DNA of 12,617 nt, taken from an uncultured Bacilli bacterium. GTDB taxonomy: Bacteria; Bacillota_I; Bacilli_A; RF39; UBA660. A program made the translations under genes and the position numbers. This document shows, piece by piece, positions 6,164 to 12,606 of the stretch. Each line of letters begins with the position of its first letter. Position 1 is the stretch's first letter. The notes under the pieces were generated by a model. It had not been told where the DNA came from and ran no database searches. It worked only from the letters and a program-made list of their open reading frames with translations. Where the stretch lies: positions 1-12,617 of the forward strand of contig CAKOLK010000015.1 in assembly GCA_934096275.1 (NCBI GenBank). The letters are read 5' to 3'.

Positions 6164-6593
6164 AAATAAAGAAGTTAGGTTTATTTGTATCATTGCTATT
6201 AGATACATTATTAGTACTAGTATTGTTATTAGAATTACTACTGTTATTACTACTATTTGTATTTGTACTAGTATTTTTTCTATCATTTGAATTAATTTCT
6301 TTTGCTACTCTATACATTGTTTTAGCATTATTAATAATTGGTTTTACTTGATAAAATACTGGTATAGCTTGATTAATTACACCAAGTGTTTTACTAGCAC
6401 CATTTAATAAACCACTAAAGGTAAAAGTACTTGCTTTAGTAGCGCTACCTAGTGCATTAACTGCTGGTGCACTTCTTGCACCTAATAAAGAAGAGAGTGG
6501 ACTAGTACGTAAAGCACCACCCATCAAAGGACTTGCCATACGAGTAGCATTTGGTATAGTACCCATCATATATGGATAAAATTGATTATACAT
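6162..6593 (-). CDS. yqfQ: YqfQ/VrrA-family protein
   Basis: 143 aa. The N-terminus (MYNQFYPYMMGTIPN) is Tyr/Pro/Met-rich, followed by a Gly/Ala/Leu-rich stretch (about 20-55). Then comes the segment most like YqfQ/VrrA proteins, FSGLLNGASKTLGVINQAIP through YQVKPIINNAKTMYRV (59-95), where Bacillus members have a similar 'LNNAQKVLxxAQQVxPMVQQYGPxVRNLPxM' pattern. Residues 101-137 are almost only Asn, Ser and Thr, a disordered tail. Function of the family is unknown to me. Context supports the call: in Bacillus yqfQ follows dnaG-sigA-yqfN-yqfO-yqfP. Here the gene lies nearby but on the opposite strand. AGGAGG (6607-6602) lies 8 bases before the ATG. Confidence 0.6.
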   Translation of the reverse strand: MYNQFYPYMMGTIPNATRMASPLMGGALRTSPLSSLLGARSAPAVNALGSATKASTFTFSGLLNGASKTLGVINQAIPVFYQVKPIINNAKTMYRVAKEINSNDRKNTSTNTNSSNNSSNSNNNTSTNNVSNSNDTNKPNFFI

Positions 6594-6613
6594 GGTTATT
6601 CCTCCTGATATAT

Positions 6614-6642
6614 AATATGCATATATTAAACTATTGTCCTAA
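6614..6642 (-). promoter_or_regulatory. Probable promoter of the YqfQ-like gene
   Basis: On the minus strand, AGGACA (about 6642-6637, 4 of 6 match to TTGACA), a 17-bp spacer and TATTAT (about 6619-6614, 5 of 6) precede the ribosome site AGGAGG. The expected start is about 6607, so the leader is very short, as for abiE and uppS. Confidence 0.45.
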
Positions 6643-6702
6643 AAATATAAAAAAATATCGTAAAATGTTGCATATCATCTATAATTTTTATATAATATTA
6701 AT

Positions 6703-6745
6703 AGAGATTAAGATACTTTTTGGACCCAGAAGTTTATTAATCTCT
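6703..6745 (+). other. Unexplained long hairpin in the divergent region
   Basis: AGAGATTAA (6703-6711) pairs perfectly with TTAATCTCT (6737-6745). Inside a 3x3 internal loop, ACTTTTTGG pairs with CCAGAAGT, with one bulged T and an AC loop. A possible promoter TTGCAT (6668-6673) / 17 bp / TATAAT (6691-6696) would start RNA at about 6703, the first base of the stem. The 3' flank TTTACTTTTG is a weak U tract, and the -35 of the ileS promoter overlaps the hairpin's last base. It could be a tiny RNA, an attenuator remnant or an operator-like palindrome. Confidence 0.4.
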
Positions 6746-6773
6746 TTACTTTTGTTTAAACTTGTGCTATATT
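6745..6773 (+). promoter_or_regulatory. ileS promoter, extended -10
   Basis: TTTACT (6745-6750), a 17-bp spacer and TATATT (6768-6773) preceded by TG-C (6765-6767). The predicted start near 6780 leaves about 215 bases of leader, enough for the whole T-box. Confidence 0.65.
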
Positions 6774-6790
6774 ATATAAGAAAAACAAAT

Positions 6791-6974
6791 GATGAAGACG
6801 GAAATATATTACTTTTTTAAAGAGAGTTAGTGGTGGTGAAAACTAATAAAAAGATATATTTTAGATCACTTCTGATGTGTTTTATTAAAAGTAAAAACGG
6901 TTACGCGTTATAGTATTAGAGTATAAAAATAAGGTGGTACCACGAATATTTCGTCCTTTGGTATCATCTTTTTT
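6791..6974 (+). promoter_or_regulatory. T-box riboswitch, isoleucine specifier ATC
   Basis: Senses uncharged tRNA-Ile and lets transcription pass into ileS. Stem I: AAATATAT (6802-6809) pairs with ATATATTT (6854-6861), GAAG (about 6794-6797) with CTTC (about 6869-6872), and TTAGT with ACTAA above an AGAGAG / GGTGGTGAAA distal region. The internal loop on the 3' side reads TAG-ATC-A, placing the Ile codon ATC at 6865-6867 followed by the usual purine. The conserved T-box sequence AAGGTGGTACCACG (6931-6944) carries the TGGT that pairs with the tRNA ACCA end. The terminator is GGTGGTACCA (6933-6942) with TGGTATCATC (6959-6968) followed by T6 (6969-6974). The match of specifier and downstream gene makes this firm. 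Confidence 0.95.
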
Positions 6975-6994
6975 GTTTTATAGGGAGGAATAAT

Positions 6995-9900
6995 ATGTTT
7001 AAAGAATTAAAAAAAGGAAAACCAGAAGAAATAGAATCATTTTATTCTAGATTTTGGGAAGAAGATAATATCTTACAAAAAAGTATAGATAATAGAGACA
7101 AATACTTTGTATTCTATGATGGACCTGCGACTGCGAATGGATTTCCAGGACTTCATCATATGGTTGCTAAGTTTTTAAAAGATAGTTTTTGTAAATATAA
7201 AACTATGCAAGGGTATAAAGTTCTAAGAAAAGTAGGATGGGATACTCATGGTCTACCAGTTGAATTAGCGGTAGAAAAAGAACTTGGATTCAAATCAAAA
7301 ACTGATATTGAAAAATATGGAATTGAAGCCTTTAATAAAAAATGTAAAGAGTCAGTTTGGAAAAATGAAAAAGCATTTAGTGATCTTACTACTAAAATGG
7401 GACAATTCATTGACTTAAAACATCCTTATGTTACATATGATAATAATTATATTGAAACAGAATGGTGGATTTTAAAAAAGTTCTTTGATGAAGGGTTATT
7501 TTATGAAGGACATAAAATATTACCATATTGTCCAAGATGTGGAACAGGTCTTGCATCTCATGAAGTAGCACAAGGATATAAAGAAGTAAGTGTAGATACT
7601 GTTACTGTATCATTTAAAATAAAAAATGAAGACTGCTACTTCCTAGTATGGACTACAACTCCATGGACATTAATTGCTAATGTTGGTTTATGTGTTAATC
7701 CGGATGAAGAATATATTAAAGCACAGTCAATGGGGTATAAGTTCATCGTAGCTAAAAAATTAGCAAACAAAGTACTCGGAGAAGACTACAAAGTGCTTGA
7801 AACATATAAAGGTAAGGACTTAGAATATACTGAATATGAACAACTAATACCAGAACTTTCTGTATCTAAAAAAGCATTTTTTGTATGTTGTGATAGCTAT
7901 GTAACTATGGAAGATGGTACAGGTATAGTGCACCTTGCACCAGCATTTGGACAAGATGATGCTCTTGTAGGTAAAAAATATGATCTACCTTACTTAAATC
8001 CTGTCGGAGAAGATGGTTGTTATTTAGAAGGCCCATGGAAAGGAACACTTGTATTTGATGCAGATTTAGATGTAATAAAATACTTAAAAGCAAATGATAA
8101 ACTATTCAAAAAACAAAAAATAGTACACAATTATCCACATTGCTGGAGATGCTCAACACCGCTTATATATTACTCAAAACCAAGTTATTATCTAGAAGTT
8201 ACTAAAATAAAAGATAAGGTAATCGAAGCTAATAAAACAGTAAATTGGCATCCATCATATGTCGGAGAAAAACGTTTTGGTAATTGGTTAGAAAATCTAA
8301 ATGATTGGGCAATATCAAGAAATAGATATTGGGGTACACCACTTCCTCTATGGAAATGTGAATGTGGACATACTCATATGATTGGAAGTAGAGAAGAACT
8401 AGTAGAACTATCAATCGAAGATATCGATGAATCAATCGACTTACATAGACCATATGTTGATAACGTACACATTAAATGCGATAAATGTGGTAAGGCAATG
8501 ACTAGAACAACAGATGTAATTGATTGTTGGTTTGATTCAGGATCTATGCCATTTGCACAATATCATTATCCGTTTGAAAATAAAGAATTATGGGAAACAC
8601 AATTTCCAGCAGACTTCATTGCTGAAGGAATAGATCAAACTCGTGGATGGTTCTATACATTACTTATTATATCAACATTTTTAACAGGAAAAGCCCCATA
8701 TAAAAATGTATTAGTAAATGACTTATTACTTGATAGTGAAGGAAAGAAAATGTCTAAATCAAAAGGTAATATTGTCGAACCATTTACTACTATGAAAGAG
8801 TATGGAGCAGATACAGTAAGGTTTTATTTACCATATGTATCACCTGTATGGACACCATTAAAGTTCGATGTAAATGGTCTAAAAGAAGTACACTCTAAGT
8901 TCTTTAACCCATTAAAAAATACTTACTCATTCTTTACTATCTATGCTAATATAGATAACATTGATCCAAGAGAATATGAAGTATCATACAATGATTTAGA
9001 AGAAATAGATAAATGGTTATTTTCTAAACTTAATAAATTAATTAAAAATGTTACAGACTCATATGAAGAATATGATCTAAACAAAGTAGTAAAATACTTA
9101 ACAGACTTCGTTAGTGAAGATCTATCCAATTGGTACATAAGAAGAAATAGGAAAAGATTCTGGGGTAGTGAGTTAAATACTTCAAAAAAATGTGTTTATT
9201 ATACAACGTATAAAACATTACTTGATCTATCAAAACTAATTGCTCCGATTACACCATTTATATCTGAAGAAATATATCAAAACTTAACTGATAAAGAATC
9301 AGTACATTTAAGTGATTTTCCTAAATATGATGAATCTTTAATAAATGATACAATCGAAGAAAAAATGGATTTAGTAAGAGACTTAATATCACTAGGTAGA
9401 AATGTAAGAGAAGAACAAAAAATAAAAGTTAGACAACCAATTAAAGAAGTCATCTTAGATGGTAAAAATAAAGATATTCTTGGTGACTTAACTGACTTAA
9501 TAAAAGAAGAATTAAATGTAAAAGAAATTATATTCGAAGATGATCTTTCTAAATACATGAACTTTATAGTAAAACCAAACTTTAAAGAAGCTGGTAAAGT
9601 AATGGGATCAAAAATGAAAGAGTTTACTAATTTCTTGAGTAATTTAGATGAAGAACAAATAAATAAACTAAGAAATAATGAAACTATTTCCTTCGAAGAT
9701 ATTGATATTACTAGTAATCTAATTGATATAAAAATCATCTCAAAAGAAGGATTTAATACCGCTAATATGAATAATAACTTTATAATATTAAATACTTCAT
9801 TAGATGAAGAACTAATAAAAGAAGGATATGCTAGAGAGTTTGTATCAAAAATTCAAAATCTAAGAAAAGAAAAAGATTTTGATATAGAAAATAGAATTAA

Positions 9901-10069
9901 ACTATATTATAATTCTAATGATTACTTTGACTCTGTAGTTGAAGAATTTAATGACTATATCAAAAAAGAAACTTTATCATTAGAAATAAAAAAAGATGAA
10001 AGTATTAGTAATAAACAATTAATAAATGATATTGAAGTATCATTTGATGTAGAAAAAGTGCTTATGTAA
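6995..10069 (+). CDS. ileS: Isoleucyl-tRNA synthetase, type 2 (IleRS2)
   Basis: Charges tRNA-Ile with isoleucine in the cytoplasm. 1024 aa, class I. The HIGH site reads NGFPGLHHMV, with G52-L53-H54-H55, so the first and third motif residues are swapped (GxHH for HxGH). WDTHGLPVE lies at 82-90. The CP1 editing domain has VWTTTPWT (219-226) and GTGIVHLAPAFGQDD (308-322). Zinc-type pairs: CPRC (179-182), HCWRC (382-386), CEC (455-457) and CDKC (495-498). KMSKS is intact at 585-589. The anticodon-binding region includes SNWYIRRNRKRFW, and the long C-terminal part (about 820-1024) fits the DUF5915-type tail of type 2 enzymes. GGGAGG (6983-6988) precedes the ATG. The T-box upstream controls it. Type 2 enzymes are known for mupirocin resistance. 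Confidence 0.96.
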   Translation: MFKELKKGKPEEIESFYSRFWEEDNILQKSIDNRDKYFVFYDGPATANGFPGLHHMVAKFLKDSFCKYKTMQGYKVLRKVGWDTHGLPVELAVEKELGFKSKTDIEKYGIEAFNKKCKESVWKNEKAFSDLTTKMGQFIDLKHPYVTYDNNYIETEWWILKKFFDEGLFYEGHKILPYCPRCGTGLASHEVAQGYKEVSVDTVTVSFKIKNEDCYFLVWTTTPWTLIANVGLCVNPDEEYIKAQSMGYKFIVAKKLANKVLGEDYKVLETYKGKDLEYTEYEQLIPELSVSKKAFFVCCDSYVTMEDGTGIVHLAPAFGQDDALVGKKYDLPYLNPVGEDGCYLEGPWKGTLVFDADLDVIKYLKANDKLFKKQKIVHNYPHCWRCSTPLIYYSKPSYYLEVTKIKDKVIEANKTVNWHPSYVGEKRFGNWLENLNDWAISRNRYWGTPLPLWKCECGHTHMIGSREELVELSIEDIDESIDLHRPYVDNVHIKCDKCGKAMTRTTDVIDCWFDSGSMPFAQYHYPFENKELWETQFPADFIAEGIDQTRGWFYTLLIISTFLTGKAPYKNVLVNDLLLDSEGKKMSKSKGNIVEPFTTMKEYGADTVRFYLPYVSPVWTPLKFDVNGLKEVHSKFFNPLKNTYSFFTIYANIDNIDPREYEVSYNDLEEIDKWLFSKLNKLIKNVTDSYEEYDLNKVVKYLTDFVSEDLSNWYIRRNRKRFWGSELNTSKKCVYYTTYKTLLDLSKLIAPITPFISEEIYQNLTDKESVHLSDFPKYDESLINDTIEEKMDLVRDLISLGRNVREEQKIKVRQPIKEVILDGKNKDILGDLTDLIKEELNVKEIIFEDDLSKYMNFIVKPNFKEAGKVMGSKMKEFTNFLSNLDEEQINKLRNNETISFEDIDITSNLIDIKIISKEGFNTANMNNNFIILNTSLDEELIKEGYAREFVSKIQNLRKEKDFDIENRIKLYYNSNDYFDSVVEEFNDYIKKETLSLEIKKDESISNKQLINDIEVSFDVEKVLM

Positions 10070-10083
10070 ATAAGTGCTTTTTC
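10052..10083 (+). terminator. ileS terminator overlapping the stop codon
   Basis: GAAAAAGTGCTTA (10052-10064) pairs with TAAGTGCTTTTTC (10071-10083) over 13 positions including two wobble pairs, with loop TGTAAA that contains the ileS stop (10067-10069). The U tract is CTTTTTC, itself in the stem, so termination may be partial. Confidence 0.6.
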
Positions 10084-10127
10084 TATGTAAAGTAAGCTAA
10101 ATATTTTATACTAATTAAAAACTTATA

Positions 10128-10136
10128 TGCTATAAT
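10128..10136 (+). promoter_or_regulatory. uppS promoter, extended -10 with weak -35
   Basis: A perfect TATAAT (10131-10136) with TG-C at 10128-10130. No good -35 is seen at 16-19 bp. Predicted start is about 10143, putting the ribosome site AAGGAGG at the extreme 5' end of the RNA and leaving about 14 bases of leader. Confidence 0.6.
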
Positions 10137-10156
10137 TTATGAAGGAGGCAAAATGT

Positions 10157-10861
10157 ATGAGTGAATTAAAACACGTTGGTATAATCGTAGATGGAAATGG
10201 AAGATGGGCAACTAAAAGAAATAAAAAAAGAAGTGAAGGACATCTCGAAGGATCAAAAAACTTAGAAAAATTAATTTTAAAAATAAGTGAATCTAATATA
10301 AAAGTACTTAGTTTATACGTTTTTTCTACTGAAAACTTTAAACGTGATAAAAATGAAGTAGACTATTTAATGAATTTATTTACCAAATGGTTTAAAATAA
10401 TTAATAAAAAATATAAGGATAAAAATATTAAAATATTGTTTTCTGGTAGAAAAGAAAACTTAGATAAAAAAATTATAAAAGAAATAGAGTCTTTAGAACA
10501 TGATACAAAAGATAATACGGGATTAATAGTTAATTTCTGTCTTAATTATGGAGGTCGTGCTGAAATAGTAGATGCCACTAAAAAGATATGTAGAGATGTT
10601 ATAAATAATAAGATTGATATAAATGATTTAAATGAGAATATGTTTAGTAAATACTTATATAAAGATTTACCTGACTTAGATCTACTTATTAGAACTAGTG
10701 GTGAACAAAGAATAAGTAATTTTATGCTATGGCAATTATCATATGCAGAACTATTCTTTACAAATACTTTATTTCCAGATTTTACATATGAAGAGTTTAC
10801 TGATATAGTAGATTCTTATAAAAATCGTGATCGTAGATTTGGTGGCATTAATAAAAAATAA
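10157..10861 (+). CDS. uppS: Isoprenyl transferase, undecaprenyl diphosphate synthase type
   Basis: Cis-prenyltransferase that extends farnesyl diphosphate with isopentenyl units to make undecaprenyl diphosphate, the lipid carrier for cell-wall polymers. Numbered from ATG 10157 (234 aa): HVGIIVDGNGRWA with catalytic D12 in the diphosphate-binding loop, LSLYVFSTENFKR, VNFCLNYGGRAEI, DLDLLIRTSGEQRISNFMLWQ with the diphosphate-binding Arg, AELFFT, and the end DRRFGG. I chose 10157 because AAGGAGG (10142-10148) is then 8 bases upstream. A longer frame from 10139 would put the ribosome site inside the gene, and the ATG at 10153 meets TGA after three codons. The gene has its own promoter and terminator. 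A functional cis-prenyltransferase suggests that this organism uses a lipid carrier for envelope polymers. Confidence 0.95.
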   Translation: MSELKHVGIIVDGNGRWATKRNKKRSEGHLEGSKNLEKLILKISESNIKVLSLYVFSTENFKRDKNEVDYLMNLFTKWFKIINKKYKDKNIKILFSGRKENLDKKIIKEIESLEHDTKDNTGLIVNFCLNYGGRAEIVDATKKICRDVINNKIDINDLNENMFSKYLYKDLPDLDLLIRTSGEQRISNFMLWQLSYAELFFTNTLFPDFTYEEFTDIVDSYKNRDRRFGGINKK

Positions 10862-10868
10862 GAATTAT

Positions 10869-10906
10869 AAATGATTGCTTTTTAATAAAAAAAGTAGTCA
10901 TTTTTT
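10869..10906 (+). terminator. uppS terminator
   Basis: AAATGATTGCTTTTT (10869-10883) pairs with AAAAAGTAGTCATTT (10889-10903) over 15 positions with two wobble pairs, followed by the end of a T6 run at 10906. The -35 of the next promoter starts two bases later. Confidence 0.85.
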
Positions 10907-10907
10907 G

Positions 10908-10936
10908 TTTACTATACTTTAAAAATATGATATAAT
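10908..10936 (+). promoter_or_regulatory. Promoter of the two-gene unit, extended -10
   Basis: TTTACT (10908-10913), a 17-bp spacer, and a perfect TATAAT (10931-10936) with TG-A (10928-10930). The -35 hexamer is identical to that of ileS. The ribosome site GGGAGTG (10951-10957) precedes the ATG at 10963. Confidence 0.75.
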
Positions 10937-10962
10937 TCACTTATGTAAATGGGAGTGATAAA

Positions 10963-12006
10963 ATGAATAACGATTTTGTAAAAAAAGTAGCACTTTATAA
11001 AGAATTATTTGATGCAAAAACTATTAGTGAAGAACAATATCTAAACTTTATTAAAGAAGTTGTAAATGAACAAACTAAAGAAGTTGTAGAAAATAAAGAT
11101 TTAAGCTCTGAAGCAAAAAGAGAAGAATTAGTAAATGAAACTAGACAAAAATCTCAAGATTTAAGAGATAGATTAAATGAATATGAAAGAAAAGGTGCAG
11201 AAGAAGAAAGAAAAAGATTGCGCGATAAAGAACAAGAATCTGAAGTTTCTTTTGCAATACAATTTCTATCTCAAATCTATGATTCATATGGAAACAGAGT
11301 ATATCCTGATGAATTACTTGAAGATGAAACTAAGATGTCTTTATATGAAATGCAAAGCTTAATTGAAAATATTAAAAATAGTGCACCACAAAGATATAAT
11401 GAAATAGTTAGTAAAATTGATCCTTCAAAAGTTATTGAAATAAATGAAGAAAAACCAGTTGTAGAACAAACTGAAACAAGTAATGTTGAAGAACCTGTTA
11501 AAGAAACTACTACAGGCTTACCTGAAGGGTATAGTGATTTTATTGTTAACAATACTACTGGAGAAGATTTAAGTGCATTTGTTCCTGATATTAATCAAAA
11601 AGCAAATACTAACTCTGAACCACAAGTTGTTGCAATCGAACAACCAAAACCTACTACTATTGTTGATTTAACTAATGATGATAAAGCGAAAAATGATCTA
11701 GAAGAATATATAGCTAAGAATGATATTACTGATGAAGATAAAGAAAATACTTCTGAACTAACAAGAGAAGAAGCTCCAAAAAGACCTAAGTTAATTACTA
11801 GAGCAAAAGATGCTTTAATGAGTAAAATCAACTCAAAAAATGGTAAAATCAATGCTAATTTAGCTAAAATGTTACTTGTAGTTGGTGGTGTTGCCCTTGG
11901 AGCTATCACACTTGGAGCAAGTGGTCTTGTAACTGCTGCTGCAATTGGTGCTGGTGGTGCTATGGTAACTGGTGCTGCTGCTGAATATATAAAAAAAGTA
12001 AAATAG
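10963..12006 (+). CDS. Protein with coiled coil and Gly/Ala-rich C-terminal membrane segment, unknown
   Basis: 347 aa; I do not recognise the family. The N-terminus has a short helical pair (VALYKELFDAKTISEEQYLNFIKE, about 9-32) resembling the SHOCT motif of oligomerising bacterial proteins. This is followed by a charged, probably coiled-coil region (about 33-95, rich in E, K, R), a short ordered part (95-155) and a low-complexity acidic/Thr linker (156-270). A basic patch (277-299) precedes a hydrophobic stretch at 301-340 full of small residues (MLLVVGGVALGAI, then GASGLVTAAAIGAGGAMV), ending YIKKVK. No signal peptide is present. This looks like a tail-anchored protein whose C-terminus forms one long or two tightly packed helices of glycine-zipper type. 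Twenty-one bases separate it from the next gene, so they are probably co-transcribed. Confidence 0.7.
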   Translation: MNNDFVKKVALYKELFDAKTISEEQYLNFIKEVVNEQTKEVVENKDLSSEAKREELVNETRQKSQDLRDRLNEYERKGAEEERKRLRDKEQESEVSFAIQFLSQIYDSYGNRVYPDELLEDETKMSLYEMQSLIENIKNSAPQRYNEIVSKIDPSKVIEINEEKPVVEQTETSNVEEPVKETTTGLPEGYSDFIVNNTTGEDLSAFVPDINQKANTNSEPQVVAIEQPKPTTIVDLTNDDKAKNDLEEYIAKNDITDEDKENTSELTREEAPKRPKLITRAKDALMSKINSKNGKINANLAKMLLVVGGVALGAITLGASGLVTAAAIGAGGAMVTGAAAEYIKKVK

Positions 12007-12027
12007 AATAAGAAAGGGTTTGAGCTT

Positions 12028-12279
12028 ATGAGTTTTAAAAGATATGATGTAATAACTTTTGAAGAAAATGATAAAGTTGTGGTACTAGAATCATTGCTTC
12101 ATGAAGGTGGAGAATATTTATATGTTGATGAAATAAATACTGATGAAACAGAATTACTTGAAAAGTACAAAGTTTTAGAAGTTGATTATCAAAATGGTAC
12201 TTTAAATAAAATTACTGATGTTAATTTACTTAGTACATTAATACCACTTTTTCAAGAAGCACTTAGTAAATATAATTAA
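12028..12279 (+). CDS. Small acidic DUF1292/YrzB-like protein
   Basis: 83 aa. It reads as alternating strands: YDVITFEENDKVVVLESLLHEGGEYLYVDEIN, then YKVLEVDYQNGTLNKI, ending in a helix LLSTLIPLFQEAL. This order (strand with a Tyr-Leu-Tyr core, acidic turn, short strand, C-terminal helix) resembles small DUF1292/YrzB-like proteins of Bacillota, but similarity is weak and I make no functional claim. AAAGGG (12013-12018) is 9 bases before the ATG. It is the second gene of the unit starting at 10963, followed by a strong terminator. It has no membrane segment or signal peptide. Confidence 0.6.
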   Translation: MSFKRYDVITFEENDKVVVLESLLHEGGEYLYVDEINTDETELLEKYKVLEVDYQNGTLNKITDVNLLSTLIPLFQEALSKYN

Positions 12280-12285
12280 TGTAAG

Positions 12286-12311
12286 ATCTCATTTTAATAT
12301 GAGATTTTTTT
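12286..12311 (+). terminator. Terminator of the two-gene unit
   Basis: ATCTCAT (12286-12292) pairs perfectly with ATGAGAT (12299-12305), six-base loop, and T7 to 12311. It lies 7 bases after the stop codon. Confidence 0.88.
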
Positions 12312-12372
12312 ATAATTTTTTAAAAAAAGTGCAATTTTATATAAAACAGACATTTCAAAATTAATATGTTTG

Positions 12373-12399
12373 GAAAAGTGTTCTTGGAAGACACTTTTC
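12373..12399 (+). other. Perfect 9-bp hairpin without a good U tract
   Basis: GAAAAGTGT (12373-12381) pairs with ACACTTTTC (12391-12399) around a 9-base loop. It is followed by TTAAC, so it is a poor terminator. It lies 33 bases before the true terminator at 12432-12460, and both could belong to one short structured RNA. No clear promoter is visible upstream of it. Confidence 0.45.
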
Positions 12400-12431
12400 T
12401 TAACTTATGAACAGATTTTTAATAGAGAATT

Positions 12432-12460
12432 GAATCAATTTTAAAAATTGGTTCTTTTTT
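12432..12460 (+). terminator. Intrinsic terminator with no obvious gene in front
   Basis: GAATCAATTT (12432-12441) pairs with AAATTGGTTC (12445-12454), one wobble, a 3-base loop, then T6 (12455-12460). The last gene already has its own terminator 120 bases earlier, so this one either backs it up or ends an unannotated short RNA starting between about 12312 and 12370. Confidence 0.7.
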
Positions 12461-12487
12461 ATGCGATGAAATCTTAAAATTGGTCGT

Positions 12488-12516
12488 TTGACAGGCATTT
12501 TTATATGTTTTATATT
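12488..12516 (+). promoter_or_regulatory. Consensus promoter of the gene leaving the window
   Basis: A perfect TTGACA (12488-12493), 17-bp spacer and TATATT (12511-12516). The predicted start near 12523 leaves a leader of about 85-90 bases before the ribosome site at 12605. In the leader, TCTTT-GTG-AAAGA forms a small hairpin inside AGAG/CTCT. Confidence 0.65.
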
Positions 12517-12563
12517 GGTTTAGCAAGAGAAAAAATCTTTGTGAAAGACTCTTATAATAAAAA

Positions 12564-12606
12564 CTAGATAAGTCAAGTTGTACGAAATTTGATAAAATTA
12601 ATCTAG
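12564..12606 (+). promoter_or_regulatory. Leader pairing that could cover the ribosome site
   Basis: CTAGAT (12564-12569) is complementary to ATCTAG (12601-12606), whose last two bases are the first two of the ribosome site AGGAGG (12605-12610). A transcript from the 12488 promoter could hide part of the site. One starting near 12605 lacks the left arm and would be open. With only six pairs, this is a suggestion. Confidence 0.3.
12590..12598 (+). promoter_or_regulatory. Second, proximal extended -10 promoter
   Basis: TG-A followed by TAAAAT (12593-12598, 5 of 6). No good -35 lies at 17 bp. Predicted start about 12605, at the ribosome site AGGAGG, giving an almost leaderless RNA as at abiE and uppS. 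Confidence 0.4.

Noticed and set aside
6572..6820. 82-residue plus-strand frame
   Set aside because: No ribosome site, overlaps the YqfQ-like start, a hairpin, the ileS promoter and T-box stem I; composition is typical of translated AT-rich spacer.
10139..10156. Six extra N-terminal codons for uppS
   Set aside because: They are made of the ribosome site itself and probably lie before or at the transcription start.
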